A stretch of DNA of 14,647 bases, taken from Thioalkalivibrio sp. Its GTDB lineage: Bacteria > Pseudomonadota > Gammaproteobacteria > Ectothiorhodospirales > Ectothiorhodospiraceae. Positions 8,362-14,521 of this stretch are shown here, piece after piece; the stretch's first letter is position 1; each line of letters opens with the position of its first letter. The stretch spans positions 1 to 14,647 of the forward strand of contig SKNJ01000039.1 of assembly GCA_007120575.1 (NCBI GenBank), in the 5' to 3' direction. The notes under the pieces were generated by a model. That model was not told where the DNA came from, ran no database searches, and saw only the letters and a list, made by a program, of their open reading frames with translations. The translations under genes and the position numbers were made by a program.

Positions 8362-9393
8362 ATGAACGAGGCCCTGGGTGAAGGCGGGATTGCCCGCGAC
8401 ATCCGGCTGGACGACCTGATCCAGGCGCTTGGCAGCCGCCTTGACCTGCACTACGTGCATGGCGAACAGGACGCTTCCGACCGCTTGCTGATCGGGGGCG
8501 ATGGCGACGACCTCCCGCTCGCCGGCCACCTGAATCTGATCCGACCCAACCGCATCCAGGTCATCGGCGATTTCGAGTCGCGCTATATCGCCGGCCTGAC
8601 CGAAGACCAGCGCGATCAGCTGACCCTCGAAATGACCCGTGCCGGCACCACGGCGGTGATCTTCGCCGAGGACACCCAGCCATTCGCGCGCATGCCGGAC
8701 GCCCCGCCCGGCGCGCTCCCGGTCATCCTCGGTTCCGGCAGCGGCAGCCACGAGGTCATCGCGCTGCTGCGCTACTTCCTGCAGCAGCGACTGGCACATT
8801 TCGAAGTTCGCCACGGGGTGTTCATGGAGATCCTCGGGATCGGCGTGCTGATCAGCGGCGCCTCCAGTGTCGGCAAGAGCGAGGTCGCTCTGGAACTGAT
8901 CTCGCGCGGCCACCGGCTGATCGCGGACGACGCCCCCGAATTCGCGCGCATCGCCCCGGACATCGTGCGCGGCCACTGCCCGCCGCTGCTGCAGGACCTG
9001 CTGGAGGTGCGCGGGCTCGGCGTCCTGAACATCCGCGCCATGTACGGCGACTCGGCGATCAAGGGCGGCAAATACCTGCGCCTGATCATCGATCTGCGCG
9101 ATCATACCGAGCCCTCGCCGGTCCCCGACGACCGTCTCAACGGCCGGCGTGGCGAGATCGACATCCTCGGCCTGCGCATCCCACTGATCAGCCTGCCAGT
9201 CGCCCCTGGACGCAACATCGCGGTGATGATCGAGGCCGCGGTCCGCAACCACATGCTGCACATGCAGGGCTACGTCGCCGGCGACGACCTGCGCGCGCGC
9301 CAGCGCCGCCAGATGACTGGCAAACCCGACGAGCCGCCCTACCATCGGGCGATGCCCGCGACCACCGTCCCCAACCCCGACCCGGAGGGCTGA
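8362..9393 (+). CDS. hprK: HPr kinase/phosphorylase HprK
   Basis: A 343-residue bifunctional enzyme that phosphorylates and dephosphorylates Ser46 of HPr. It has the N-terminal HprK domain (about residues 1-140), then HGVFMEILGIGVLISGASSV leading into the P-loop. The P-loop GASSVGKS is at residues 166-173, and Asp189-Asp190 lie in IADDAPEF. The HprK signature EVRGLGVLNIRAMYG is present. The usual family P-loop is GxSGxGKS, so Ser169 replaces a glycine. There is a C-terminal tail of about 30 residues rich in Arg, Pro and Asp. It is found in Gram-positives and in several proteobacterial PTS-Ntr clusters. The substrate HPr with Ser46 is encoded three genes on. Confidence 0.93.
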   Translation: MNEALGEGGIARDIRLDDLIQALGSRLDLHYVHGEQDASDRLLIGGDGDDLPLAGHLNLIRPNRIQVIGDFESRYIAGLTEDQRDQLTLEMTRAGTTAVIFAEDTQPFARMPDAPPGALPVILGSGSGSHEVIALLRYFLQQRLAHFEVRHGVFMEILGIGVLISGASSVGKSEVALELISRGHRLIADDAPEFARIAPDIVRGHCPPLLQDLLEVRGLGVLNIRAMYGDSAIKGGKYLRLIIDLRDHTEPSPVPDDRLNGRRGEIDILGLRIPLISLPVAPGRNIAVMIEAAVRNHMLHMQGYVAGDDLRARQRRQMTGKPDEPPYHRAMPATTVPNPDPEG

Positions 9394-9401
9394 ACCCCCG
9401 C

Positions 9402-10274
9402 ATGCGCCTGTTGATCGTCAGCGGACTCTCCGGATCCGGCAAGACCGTCGCCCTGCACACCCTCGAAGACGCCGGCTACTTCTGTGTCGACAATCTGCCC
9501 CTGCCCCTGCTGCCCGAACTGATCGCGCAGGTCCGGCAGGGCCCGTACGACCCGGACCAGGACCGGCACCTGGCGGTGGGCGTGGACGTGCGCAGCGGCC
9601 TCCAAGCCCTGCAGGGCTTCGGCCGGCTGCTGCGCGAGCTGCGCGGCGACGGCCTCCAGGTCGAGGTGCTGTTCCTGCACTCGTCCAGCGATGTCCTGCT
9701 GCGGCGCTATCACCTGACCCGCCGACGCCACCCGCTGGCACGCGACGGCCTCCCGCTGATGGAGGCGATCGAGAGGGAACGCGAATGGCTGGGGCACGTC
9801 GCCGGCGAAGCCGACCTGACCGTGGACACCAGCCGCCTGTCGATGCACGAACTCGCGCGCACCCTGCGTGAACGCATCGGTGGCCCGGGCGGCGATGAAC
9901 TATCCGTACTGTTCCAGTCGTTCGGCTTCAAGCACGGCGCGCCGATGGATTCCGACTTCGTGTTCGACGTGCGCTGCCTGCCCAACCCCTACTACGAGCC
10001 CGAGCTTGCGCCGCTCACCGGACGCGACCCGGAGGTGATCGGCTACCTTGAAGGACACACGGAGGTCGGGACCATGTTCGACAGCATCCATGGGCTGCTG
10101 ACACAGTGGGTCCCGCGCTTCCACGACGGCCACCGCAGCTACCTGACCGTGTCCGTCGGCTGCACCGGCGGGCGCCACCGTTCGGTGTACCTGGTCGAAC
10201 GCCTTGCGGGGGCGTGGAATGGCCGCGAACATGTTACTGTTAGCACCCGTCACCGGGAGCTGGGGAAGTCGTAG
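9402..10274 (+). CDS. rapZ: RNase adapter protein RapZ
   Basis: A 290-residue P-loop protein. The P-loop GLSGSGKT is at residues 8-15, with FCVDNLPLPLL as the following family motif. The C-terminal motif GCTGGRHRSVYLVERLA, which in E. coli RapZ binds RNA and glucosamine 6-phosphate, is intact. In E. coli RapZ guides RNase E to the small RNA GlmZ and so controls GlmS; whether such an RNA exists here is not known. The length is close to E. coli (284 residues). It follows hprK after 8 nt. A GGAGG at 9384-9388 lies 13 nt before ATG 9402, a rather long spacing. Confidence 0.96.
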   Translation: MRLLIVSGLSGSGKTVALHTLEDAGYFCVDNLPLPLLPELIAQVRQGPYDPDQDRHLAVGVDVRSGLQALQGFGRLLRELRGDGLQVEVLFLHSSSDVLLRRYHLTRRRHPLARDGLPLMEAIEREREWLGHVAGEADLTVDTSRLSMHELARTLRERIGGPGGDELSVLFQSFGFKHGAPMDSDFVFDVRCLPNPYYEPELAPLTGRDPEVIGYLEGHTEVGTMFDSIHGLLTQWVPRFHDGHRSYLTVSVGCTGGRHRSVYLVERLAGAWNGREHVTVSTRHRELGKS

Positions 10275-10315
10275 GCCATGGACACGGTCGAAGCTCCCGC
10301 CCGGAACCCACAATC

Positions 10316-10319
10316 GGAG
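10316..10319 (+). promoter_or_regulatory. Ribosome-binding site of the EIIA-Man gene
   Basis: GGAG lies 7 nt before ATG 10327 and settles the start of the EIIA gene against longer in-frame options beginning at 10204. Confidence 0.6.
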
Positions 10320-10326
10320 TAGATCC

Positions 10327-10752
10327 ATGGGCGTCGGTCTCCTTCTGATCACGCATCAAAACCTCGGCGACACTCTGCTGCAGACCGCGCGCAGCATGCT
10401 CGGAGAGCTCCCCGAGGACTGCGAGTCCATGGCCATGTCCCAGAACGACGACCCCGACGAGGTGCTGGCGCGCGCCCGCGAGCGCCTGACCACGCTGGAC
10501 CATGGCGAGGGCGTACTGATCCTCACCGACATGTTCGGTTCCACCCCGTCAAATGTCGCCAGCCGGGTCGCGCGCGGCGCAAACGCGCGCGTGGTCGCCG
10601 GGGTCAACCTGCCGATGCTGGTCCGCGTGCTCAACTACCGCCACCTGCCCCTGAGCGAGCTGGTCAACAAGGCACTGTCCGGGGGGCACGATGGAATCCT
10701 ACTCTGCGACCAGGAATGCAGCGATGCCGCAGCGCGCAGTTCCCATCGTTAA
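10327..10752 (+). CDS. PTS mannose-type EIIA domain protein
   Basis: A 141-residue single-domain EIIA of the mannose family. His10 in GVGLLLITHQN is the phospho-acceptor, the same position as in E. coli ManX. TDMFGSTPSN and GVNLPML are family motifs around the active site. No IIB, IIC or IID sugar-transport parts are encoded nearby. A regulatory role within a proteobacterial PTS (often called PtsM or EIIA-Man) is therefore inferred rather than sugar uptake. The gene overlaps ptsH by 29 nt, suggesting coupled translation. The acidic linker QNDDPDEV is unremarkable for the group. Confidence 0.9.
   Translation: MGVGLLLITHQNLGDTLLQTARSMLGELPEDCESMAMSQNDDPDEVLARARERLTTLDHGEGVLILTDMFGSTPSNVASRVARGANARVVAGVNLPMLVRVLNYRHLPLSELVNKALSGGHDGILLCDQECSDAAARSSHR
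10712..10715 (+). promoter_or_regulatory. Ribosome-binding site deciding the ptsH start
   Basis: AGGA sits 8 nt before ATG 10724. It favours that start over the upstream in-frame ATG 10691, which would add 11 residues absent from HPr proteins. Confidence 0.6.
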
Positions 10753-10993
10753 TCGGCTGGGGATGCATGCGCGCGCGGCGGCCAAGTTTGTCAGCCTGGC
10801 CAGCCAGTACGTCGCCGACATCACCGTCGCCCGCAACCAGCAGGAAGTCAACGGAAAAAGCATCATGGGAGTCATGATGCTGGCCGCGGCCCAGGGCAGC
10901 GAAATCACCATCCAGGCCGAAGGCGAGGACGCCGACCAGGCACTGGACGCCCTGGCCGACCTGGTCGCCAACCGCTTCGGCGAAGAAGCCTGA
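10724..10993 (+). CDS. ptsH: Phosphocarrier protein HPr
   Basis: An 89-residue HPr, the usual length. His15 in NRLGMHARAAA is the phosphohistidine site. Position 18, usually proline, is alanine here. Ser46 in VNGKSIMG (residues 42-49) matches the HprK target site, so both regulatory sites are present. It would relay phosphate from an enzyme I to EIIA-Ntr and EIIA-Man. No enzyme I gene follows; the next 247 nt hold repeats, then a convergent gene. The start at 10724 is set by length and a ribosome-binding site. It overlaps the EIIA gene by 29 nt. Confidence 0.96.
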   Translation: MPQRAVPIVNRLGMHARAAAKFVSLASQYVADITVARNQQEVNGKSIMGVMMLAAAQGSEITIQAEGEDADQALDALADLVANRFGEEA

Positions 10994-11005
10994 CCCCGCT
11001 CGCCA

Positions 11006-11174
11006 ACGCCCCATCGCCCAGAGGGCTGGGCTCCTACGCGTCACGGGCCACCAAACCGTAGGAGGCGAGCCCCCCCGATCCGGCATCACCAGCGCCCCAT
11101 CGCCCAGAGGGCTGGGCTCCTACACGTCACGGGGCCACCAAACCGTAGGAGGCGAGCCCCCTCGCCGATCGGGC
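11006..11174. repeat. Tandem array of four REP-like elements (copy B)
   Basis: Order reverse-forward-reverse-forward. Reverse elements lie at 11006-11037 and 11092-11123, forward elements at 11058-11084 and 11145-11174. The reverse heads are exactly 86 nt apart and the forward heads 87 nt apart, with a shared spacer CGTCACGG(G)GCCACCAAACC. The array is thus one unit duplicated in tandem. The first forward element lost three bases of its stem (TCG missing). It starts 12 nt after the ptsH stop, between convergent ptsH and speD. The rest of 10994-11240 holds only a short hairpin. Confidence 0.88.
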
Positions 11175-11213
11175 CTCGCCCACGACCACCCCCAACGCGG
11201 CCAAACGCTTCGC

Positions 11214-11233
11214 CCGCCGAGCACACCCGGCGG
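11214..11233 (-). terminator. Possible terminator hairpin after speD
   Basis: Read on the minus strand, CCGCCG and CGGCGG pair over an 8-nt loop, starting 8 nt after the speD stop. There is no T-run, so intrinsic termination would be weak at best. It is a candidate only. Confidence 0.25.
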
Positions 11234-11240
11234 CACCGAG

Positions 11241-12050
11241 TCAGCCAGGACTGCTCATGTTCTTCCCGTAGAAGATTTCCATCATCTCGTGCTTGAGCAG
11301 CTTGGCGATGCGCTTGGCCTCTTTCGCCGAGTAGTCGTCCTTGCCCAGCCCGAACAGGTAACTGTCCAGGTCGAAGTCCTTCAGCACCATCTTGGTGTGG
11401 AACAGGTACTCCTGGTACACGTTCACATCCACCATCTGGTACTTCTCCTGGGTGTCGCGCGACAGGAAGTCCTGGATGGAATTGATCTTGTGATCGATAA
11501 AGTGCTTCTTGCCGCGCACATCACGGGTAAAACCGCGCACCCGGTAGTCCATGATCACGATGTCGGACTCGAAGCTGTGGATCAGGTAGTTCAGGGCCCG
11601 CAGCGGCGAGATGCGCCCGCAGGTGGACACATCGATATCGGCACGGAAGGTCGCGATGCCGCCCTCCGGATGCGCCTCCGGATAGGTGTGCACGGTGATG
11701 TGACTCTTGTCCAGGTGCCCGACCACGGTCTCCGGCAGCGGGCCGGGCCCCTCGGTATAGCCGATCTTCTCGGTGGCCACCGGCTCCTCCGAGATCAGCA
11801 TGGTCACCGAGGCCCCCTGCGGGTCGTAGTCCTGGCGCGAGATATCCAGGATATTCGCCCCGATCAGGTGCGCGACATCGGTCAGGATCTGGGTGAGGCG
11901 CTGCGCGTTGTAGGCCTCATCGATATAGGCAATGTACTCGTCGCGATGCCGCTCGCCCGAGGCATAGCAGATGTCGTAAATATTGAAGCTCAGGCTCTTG
12001 GTCAGGTTGTTGAACCCGTGGAGCTTGATCTGCTTCTTGTGACGGGGCAT
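11241..12050 (-). CDS. speD: S-adenosylmethionine decarboxylase proenzyme SpeD
   Basis: A 269-residue protein of the E. coli type. It self-cleaves to form a pyruvoyl cofactor and decarboxylates S-adenosylmethionine, giving the propylamine donor for spermidine. The cleavage site is [13 protein letters not shown], with the pyruvoyl-forming Ser116 matching E. coli Ser112. Cys144 in [20 protein letters not shown] corresponds to E. coli Cys140, a catalytic residue. The length (269 versus 264) fits. It has a Shine-Dalgarno AGGA 6 nt before its ATG and a recognisable sigma-70 promoter. It is convergent with ptsH, across the repeat array. No spermidine synthase (speE) is seen in the window. Confidence 0.97.
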   Translation of the reverse strand: MPRHKKQIKLHGFNNLTKSLSFNIYDICYASGERHRDEYIAYIDEAYNAQRLTQILTDVAHLIGANILDISRQDYDPQGASVTMLISEEPVATEKIGYTEGPGPLPETVVGHLDKSHITVHTYPEAHPEGGIATFRADIDVSTCGRISPLRALNYLIHSFESDIVIMDYRVRGFTRDVRGKKHFIDHKINSIQDFLSRDTQEKYQMVDVNVYQEYLFHTKMVLKDFDLDSYLFGLGKDDYSAKEAKRIAKLLKHEMMEIFYGKNMSSPG

Positions 12051-12086
12051 GGCGTATCCTCTTGCCCGGGCCGCGGGGAGCGCCGA

Positions 12087-12114
12087 ATTGTAGACGTCCG
12101 CGGCACCGATTCAA
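12087..12114 (-). promoter_or_regulatory. Sigma-70 promoter of speD
   Basis: On the minus strand TTGAAT (12109-12114) and TACAAT (12087-12092) are spaced by 16 nt. This is the best promoter match in the window. Transcription would start near 12080, about 30 nt before the speD ATG. It sits in the gap after the yhfA stop, so speD can be expressed independently of yhfA. Confidence 0.7.
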
Positions 12115-12127
12115 AGCCGCACCGGCA

Positions 12128-12559
12128 TCAGGCGCGCGGCGCGGGACCCTCGATGATCTCGAAATCGTGGGTCACGTTGGCCGAGGCCCCCAGCATCAGC
12201 GACGCCGAGCAGTACTTCTCGGCCGACAGGTGCACCACCCGGCGCACGTGCTTTTCGGACAGCTCGCGCCCGTACACCCTGAAGTGCACGTGAATGTCGG
12301 TAAACACCTTGGGCACACTCTCCGCGCGCGTACCGTCCACAGTCACGTGGCAGTCCAGCACGTCCTGACGCGCCTTCTTCAGCATCGCGATCACGTCAAA
12401 ACTGGTACAGCCCCCGAGCCCCAGCAGCAGCATCTCCATCGGCCGCGCCCCCAGATTGCGCCCGCCGGCGTCCGGGGCCCCGTCCATCACCACGGCATGA
12501 CCGCTGTCGGTCTCGCCCACAAAAGCCACCTGGTCCAGCCACTTCACTTGAACCTGCAT
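12128..12559 (-). CDS. yhfA: OsmC family protein, YhfA type
   Basis: A 143-residue OsmC/Ohr-fold protein. The N-terminus MQVQVKWLDQVAFVGE and RPMEMLLLGLGGCTSFDVI match the YhfA subgroup rather than OsmC or Ohr. The two family cysteines are Cys51 in GGCTSFD and Cys117 in SAEKYCSA, the pair that reduces organic peroxides in active members. The start at 12559 is preferred to an ATG at 12577 because family members begin MQ and an AGGGA sits about 8 nt before it. In E. coli yhfA is also divergent from crp, so this placement is conserved. The actual substrate of YhfA is not settled. Confidence 0.9.
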   Translation of the reverse strand: MQVQVKWLDQVAFVGETDSGHAVVMDGAPDAGGRNLGARPMEMLLLGLGGCTSFDVIAMLKKARQDVLDCHVTVDGTRAESVPKVFTDIHVHFRVYGRELSEKHVRRVVHLSAEKYCSASLMLGASANVTHDFEIIEGPAPRA

Positions 12560-12618
12560 GTGCGTATTCCCTGTCATTGCCTATACTGAGAGGGACTCTA
12601 ATCAGCGCGGACCCAATG

Positions 12619-12650
12619 CACAAAATCGCGGCCCGATCCGCTGTTTTGTG
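12619..12650. promoter_or_regulatory. Inverted repeat between yhfA and crp
   Basis: CACAAAA (12619-12625) and TTTTGTG (12644-12650) form a perfect 7-bp inverted repeat separated by 18 nt. It lies in the divergent gap 12560-12733 between yhfA and crp. The arms contain TTTTGTG, resembling a Crp half-site (TGTGA), but the spacing is too wide for one standard Crp dimer site. It may be an operator for both genes. Confidence 0.4.
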
Positions 12651-12694
12651 AACCCGTCCAGCATGCCCGGCGCAACGGGGGCGAAGCACTGGAT

Positions 12695-12700
12695 TACACT
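12695..12700 (+). promoter_or_regulatory. Possible -10 element for crp
   Basis: TACACT in ATTACACT stands 33 nt before the crp ATG at 12734. No clear -35 is present, as is common for activator-dependent promoters. It is a candidate only. Confidence 0.3.
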
Positions 12701-12733
12701 GGCGGTCGATTTCGCGAACCACCCCGGGACGCC

Positions 12734-13384
12734 ATGATGGAAGCCATGAAAAACCCGCTCGCCTACAAGCCGGCCCAGCCGTCACCCGCCCTGGAACGCT
12801 TTCTCGGACACTGCCATCGTCGGCACTACCGCAAGCGCACCACCATCATCCATTCCGGCAGCGTGCCCGACACGCTCTACTACATCGTGAGTGGCTCGGT
12901 GTCCGTGCTGGGCGAGAACAATGGCCACGAACTGGTCCTGGCCTACCTCAATCCCGGCGAATTCTTCGGCGAACTCGGCATGTTCGAGGATGACCCGCGC
13001 AGCGCGACCGTCACCACCCGCGAGGACACCGAGACCGCGGAGATCCCCTACACCCAGTTCCGCGAACTGGTCCAGCACGACTCCGAAATCCTGATGCTGC
13101 TGACCAGCCAGATCGCCACGCGCCTGCGCCAGACCTCGCGCAAGGTCATGGACCTCGCGTTCGTCGACGTCACCGGCCGCATCGCCCACACCCTGCTCGA
13201 TCTGGCCCGCCAGCCCGACGCCATGACCCACCCCGACGGCATGCAACTGCGCATCACCCGCCAGGAGATCGCGCGCATCGTCGGCTGCTCGCGCGAAATG
13301 GCCGGACGCGTCCTCAAGGATCTCGAAGAACGCGGCCTGATCACCGCCCGCGGCAAGACCATCGTCGTCTTCGGCACCCGCTGA
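12734..13384 (+). CDS. crp: cAMP receptor protein / Vfr-type transcription regulator
   Basis: A 216-residue Crp-family regulator very similar to E. coli Crp. The cAMP pocket [19 protein letters not shown] carries the Gly-Glu and Arg-Ser that bind cAMP in Crp, and the Thr-Ser pair in RQTSRKV is present. [20 protein letters not shown] follows. The helix-turn-helix [20 protein letters not shown] has the Arg, Glu and Arg that contact TGTGA sites in E. coli Crp. The recognised DNA motif is therefore likely the same. Candidate starts are 12734, 12737 and 12746; 12746 would give 212 residues, closest to E. coli (210) and Vfr. It is divergent from yhfA, the conserved arrangement. Confidence 0.95.
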   Translation: MMEAMKNPLAYKPAQPSPALERFLGHCHRRHYRKRTTIIHSGSVPDTLYYIVSGSVSVLGENNGHELVLAYLNPGEFFGELGMFEDDPRSATVTTREDTETAEIPYTQFRELVQHDSEILMLLTSQIATRLRQTSRKVMDLAFVDVTGRIAHTLLDLARQPDAMTHPDGMQLRITRQEIARIVGCSREMAGRVLKDLEERGLITARGKTIVVFGTR

Positions 13385-13404
13385 CCCACCGACGCCACGC
13401 CCCC

Positions 13405-13474
13405 GCAGGAGGCCAGCCCCCTGGCCGATCGGGCACATCCAGCGCCCCAATCGCCGAGAGGGCTCGGCTCCTGC
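13405..13474. repeat. REP-like inverted pair (copy C)
   Basis: The forward element (13405-13434) is GCAGGAGGCCAGCCCCCTGG, then CCGATCGGGC, with stem GGCCAG/CTGGCC around CCCC. The reverse element (13442-13474), read on the minus strand, starts GCAGGAGCCGAGCCCTCTCG, with stem GCCGAG/CTCGGC around CCCT. It begins 20 nt after the crp stop. Confidence 0.87.
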
Positions 13475-13517
13475 GTGGGCGGGGAGGCACCGCCAGACGG
13501 TGGAACCCGTATGGCTC

Positions 13518-13526
13518 TGGTACGCT
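13518..13526 (+). promoter_or_regulatory. Possible extended -10 promoter of mntA-hepT
   Basis: TGGTACGCT fits an extended -10 (TGN followed by TACGCT). It precedes ATG 13566 by 39 nt. No -35 match is needed for extended -10 promoters and none is seen. If real, translation cannot start at the upstream GTG 13500. Confidence 0.35.
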
Positions 13527-13565
13527 GTTACCGACAATGGGCACACAGACCTACTGGCAAACGGG

Positions 13566-13952
13566 ATGTTGCAACCAGATCAGACCAGGCGTATCGCCGA
13601 ACTTGCCCGGACCCATGGGTGGCAACTGGTCATCCTGTTCGGATCGGTGGCGCGACAAGGCGAGGGACGCGATATCGACCTGGCGATTCAGCCAGCGGCG
13701 GTGCCGGACCTCATGACCCAGGGGCGCTGGCAGAGGGAACTCGAAGACGTGCTCCAGCCCAAGCCAGTCGATCTGCTGGTGCTCACTGACGGGACGTCCC
13801 CGCTCCTGCGCTTCCAGGTCTTCCGCGACGGCGCCTGCCTGTACGAGGCCCGGCCCGGGCGTTTCCACGCAGAGCAGGACCGGGCATTTTTCCTGCATGC
13901 CGATGCGGTCCTCTTCCAGCGGCACCGGGAGGAGGATCCGGATGCCGCCTGA
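13566..13952 (+). CDS. mntA: MNT-domain nucleotidyltransferase antitoxin (MntA-like)
   Basis: A 128-residue minimal nucleotidyltransferase. The nucleotide-binding motif is FGSVARQGEGRDIDLAI: Gly26, Ser27, then Asp36-x-Asp38, with a probable third metal-binding Asp69 in PVDLLVL. In characterised MntA antitoxins, this domain transfers AMP to a tyrosine of the HEPN toxin and inactivates it. The motif there is GS-X10-DXD, whereas here only eight residues separate GS from DXD. The start at 13566 gives a typical MNT N-terminus; an upstream GTG at 13500 would add 22 residues that look like non-coding sequence. Its stop overlaps hepT by 11 nt. The two genes form a type VII toxin-antitoxin style pair. 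Confidence 0.82.
   Translation: MLQPDQTRRIAELARTHGWQLVILFGSVARQGEGRDIDLAIQPAAVPDLMTQGRWQRELEDVLQPKPVDLLVLTDGTSPLLRFQVFRDGACLYEARPGRFHAEQDRAFFLHADAVLFQRHREEDPDAA
13927..13936 (+). promoter_or_regulatory. Shine-Dalgarno site of hepT
   Basis: GGGAGGAGGA lies 5 nt before ATG 13942 and inside mntA. It decides the toxin start and would give strong translation coupled to the antitoxin gene. Confidence 0.75.
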
Positions 13953-14352
13953 ATCATCGGAAATCATGCAGCGCAAGCTGGACATGCTCCGCCAGTTCCT
14001 GCTTGATCTGGAACAGTACGCTGCGCTGGAACCGCGCGAACAGCGGCGCGATCACTACGCGATCGAACGCCTGCTACAGCTGCTCTGCGAGTCATCCGCC
14101 GACATCGGCCTCCAACTGTTGCGGCGCAATGGACATAGGCTTGCCGCAAGCTACCGCGAGGTATTCCTGACGCTGCGCGAACGCCTGGACCTGGACGAGG
14201 ACCTGGCAAACCAGCTCATGGACGCCTGTGCCATGCGCAATGTGCTGACACACCTCTACGACACCATTGACCTGGACCGTGTCATCGCCGCCATCGTGCC
14301 GGCCATCCGCGTATACACTGACTTCGCCCGCTGGGCCGAACAACAGCAATAG
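13942..14352 (+). CDS. hepT: HEPN-domain ribonuclease toxin (HepT-like)
   Basis: A 136-residue all-helical HEPN protein. The RNase motif RNVLTHLY (RX4HXY) is intact, with Arg99, His104 and Tyr106. Tyr106 corresponds to the tyrosine that MntA modifies with AMP in the studied Shewanella pair. HEPN toxins of this group form dimers and cut RNA when unmodified. The length and the downstream helix (DLDRVIAAIVPAIRVYTDFA) fit the HepT-like/DUF86 family. The start at ATG 13942 is supported by a strong ribosome-binding site and overlaps the antitoxin by 11 nt. The pair is flanked by REP pairs. Toxicity is inferred, not shown. Confidence 0.85.
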   Translation: MPPESSEIMQRKLDMLRQFLLDLEQYAALEPREQRRDHYAIERLLQLLCESSADIGLQLLRRNGHRLAASYREVFLTLRERLDLDEDLANQLMDACAMRNVLTHLYDTIDLDRVIAAIVPAIRVYTDFARWAEQQQ

Positions 14353-14451
14353 CCTGGCTTGCCGGCAAACCCCTCATCCACGCCCGCACCCACGCGCAAA
14401 GCGCCCTGTCGTGCGTCGCCACCGATGGCGCGCTGACGAGGCCACCAAACC

Positions 14452-14521
14452 GCAGGAGGCCAGCCCTCTGGCCGATGGGGCGCTGGCGACGCCGCAATCG
14501 CCGAGAGGGCTCGGCTCCTAC
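14452..14521. repeat. REP-like inverted pair (copy D)
   Basis: The forward element (14452-14483) starts GCAGGAGGCCAGCCCTCTGG, with stem GGCCAG/CTGGCC around CCCT. The reverse element (14491-14521), read on the minus strand, starts GTAGGAGCCGAGCCCTCTCG, with stem GCCGAG/CTCGGC. The spacer text CCACCAAACC just before it is the same as in the 11006-11174 array. The 100 nt before it (14353-14451) hold nothing else I can identify. Confidence 0.87.

Noticed and set aside
10691..10723. Longer HPr start at ATG 10691
   Set aside because: It would add 11 residues not found in HPr proteins; ATG 10724 has a ribosome-binding site and gives the usual length.
11006..11174. CRISPR array
   Set aside because: Repeats are palindromic and alternate in direction, and the spacers are nearly identical rather than unique. 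This fits REP units, not CRISPR.
11289..12293. 334-codon plus-strand frame opposite speD
   Set aside because: SpeD on the minus strand is certain. The plus frame is rich in His, Val and Leu in a pattern typical of a reverse shadow.
12560..12577. Longer YhfA start at ATG 12577
   Set aside because: The family starts at MQ, and the putative ribosome-binding site lies between the two ATGs, favouring 12559.
12643..12660. Standard Crp binding site at TGTGAACCC
   Set aside because: Only one half-site (TGTGA) is present; the expected TCACA partner six bases on is missing.
13500..13565. Upstream GTG start for MntA
   Set aside because: The added residues do not resemble MNT proteins, and a likely extended -10 promoter lies within this stretch.
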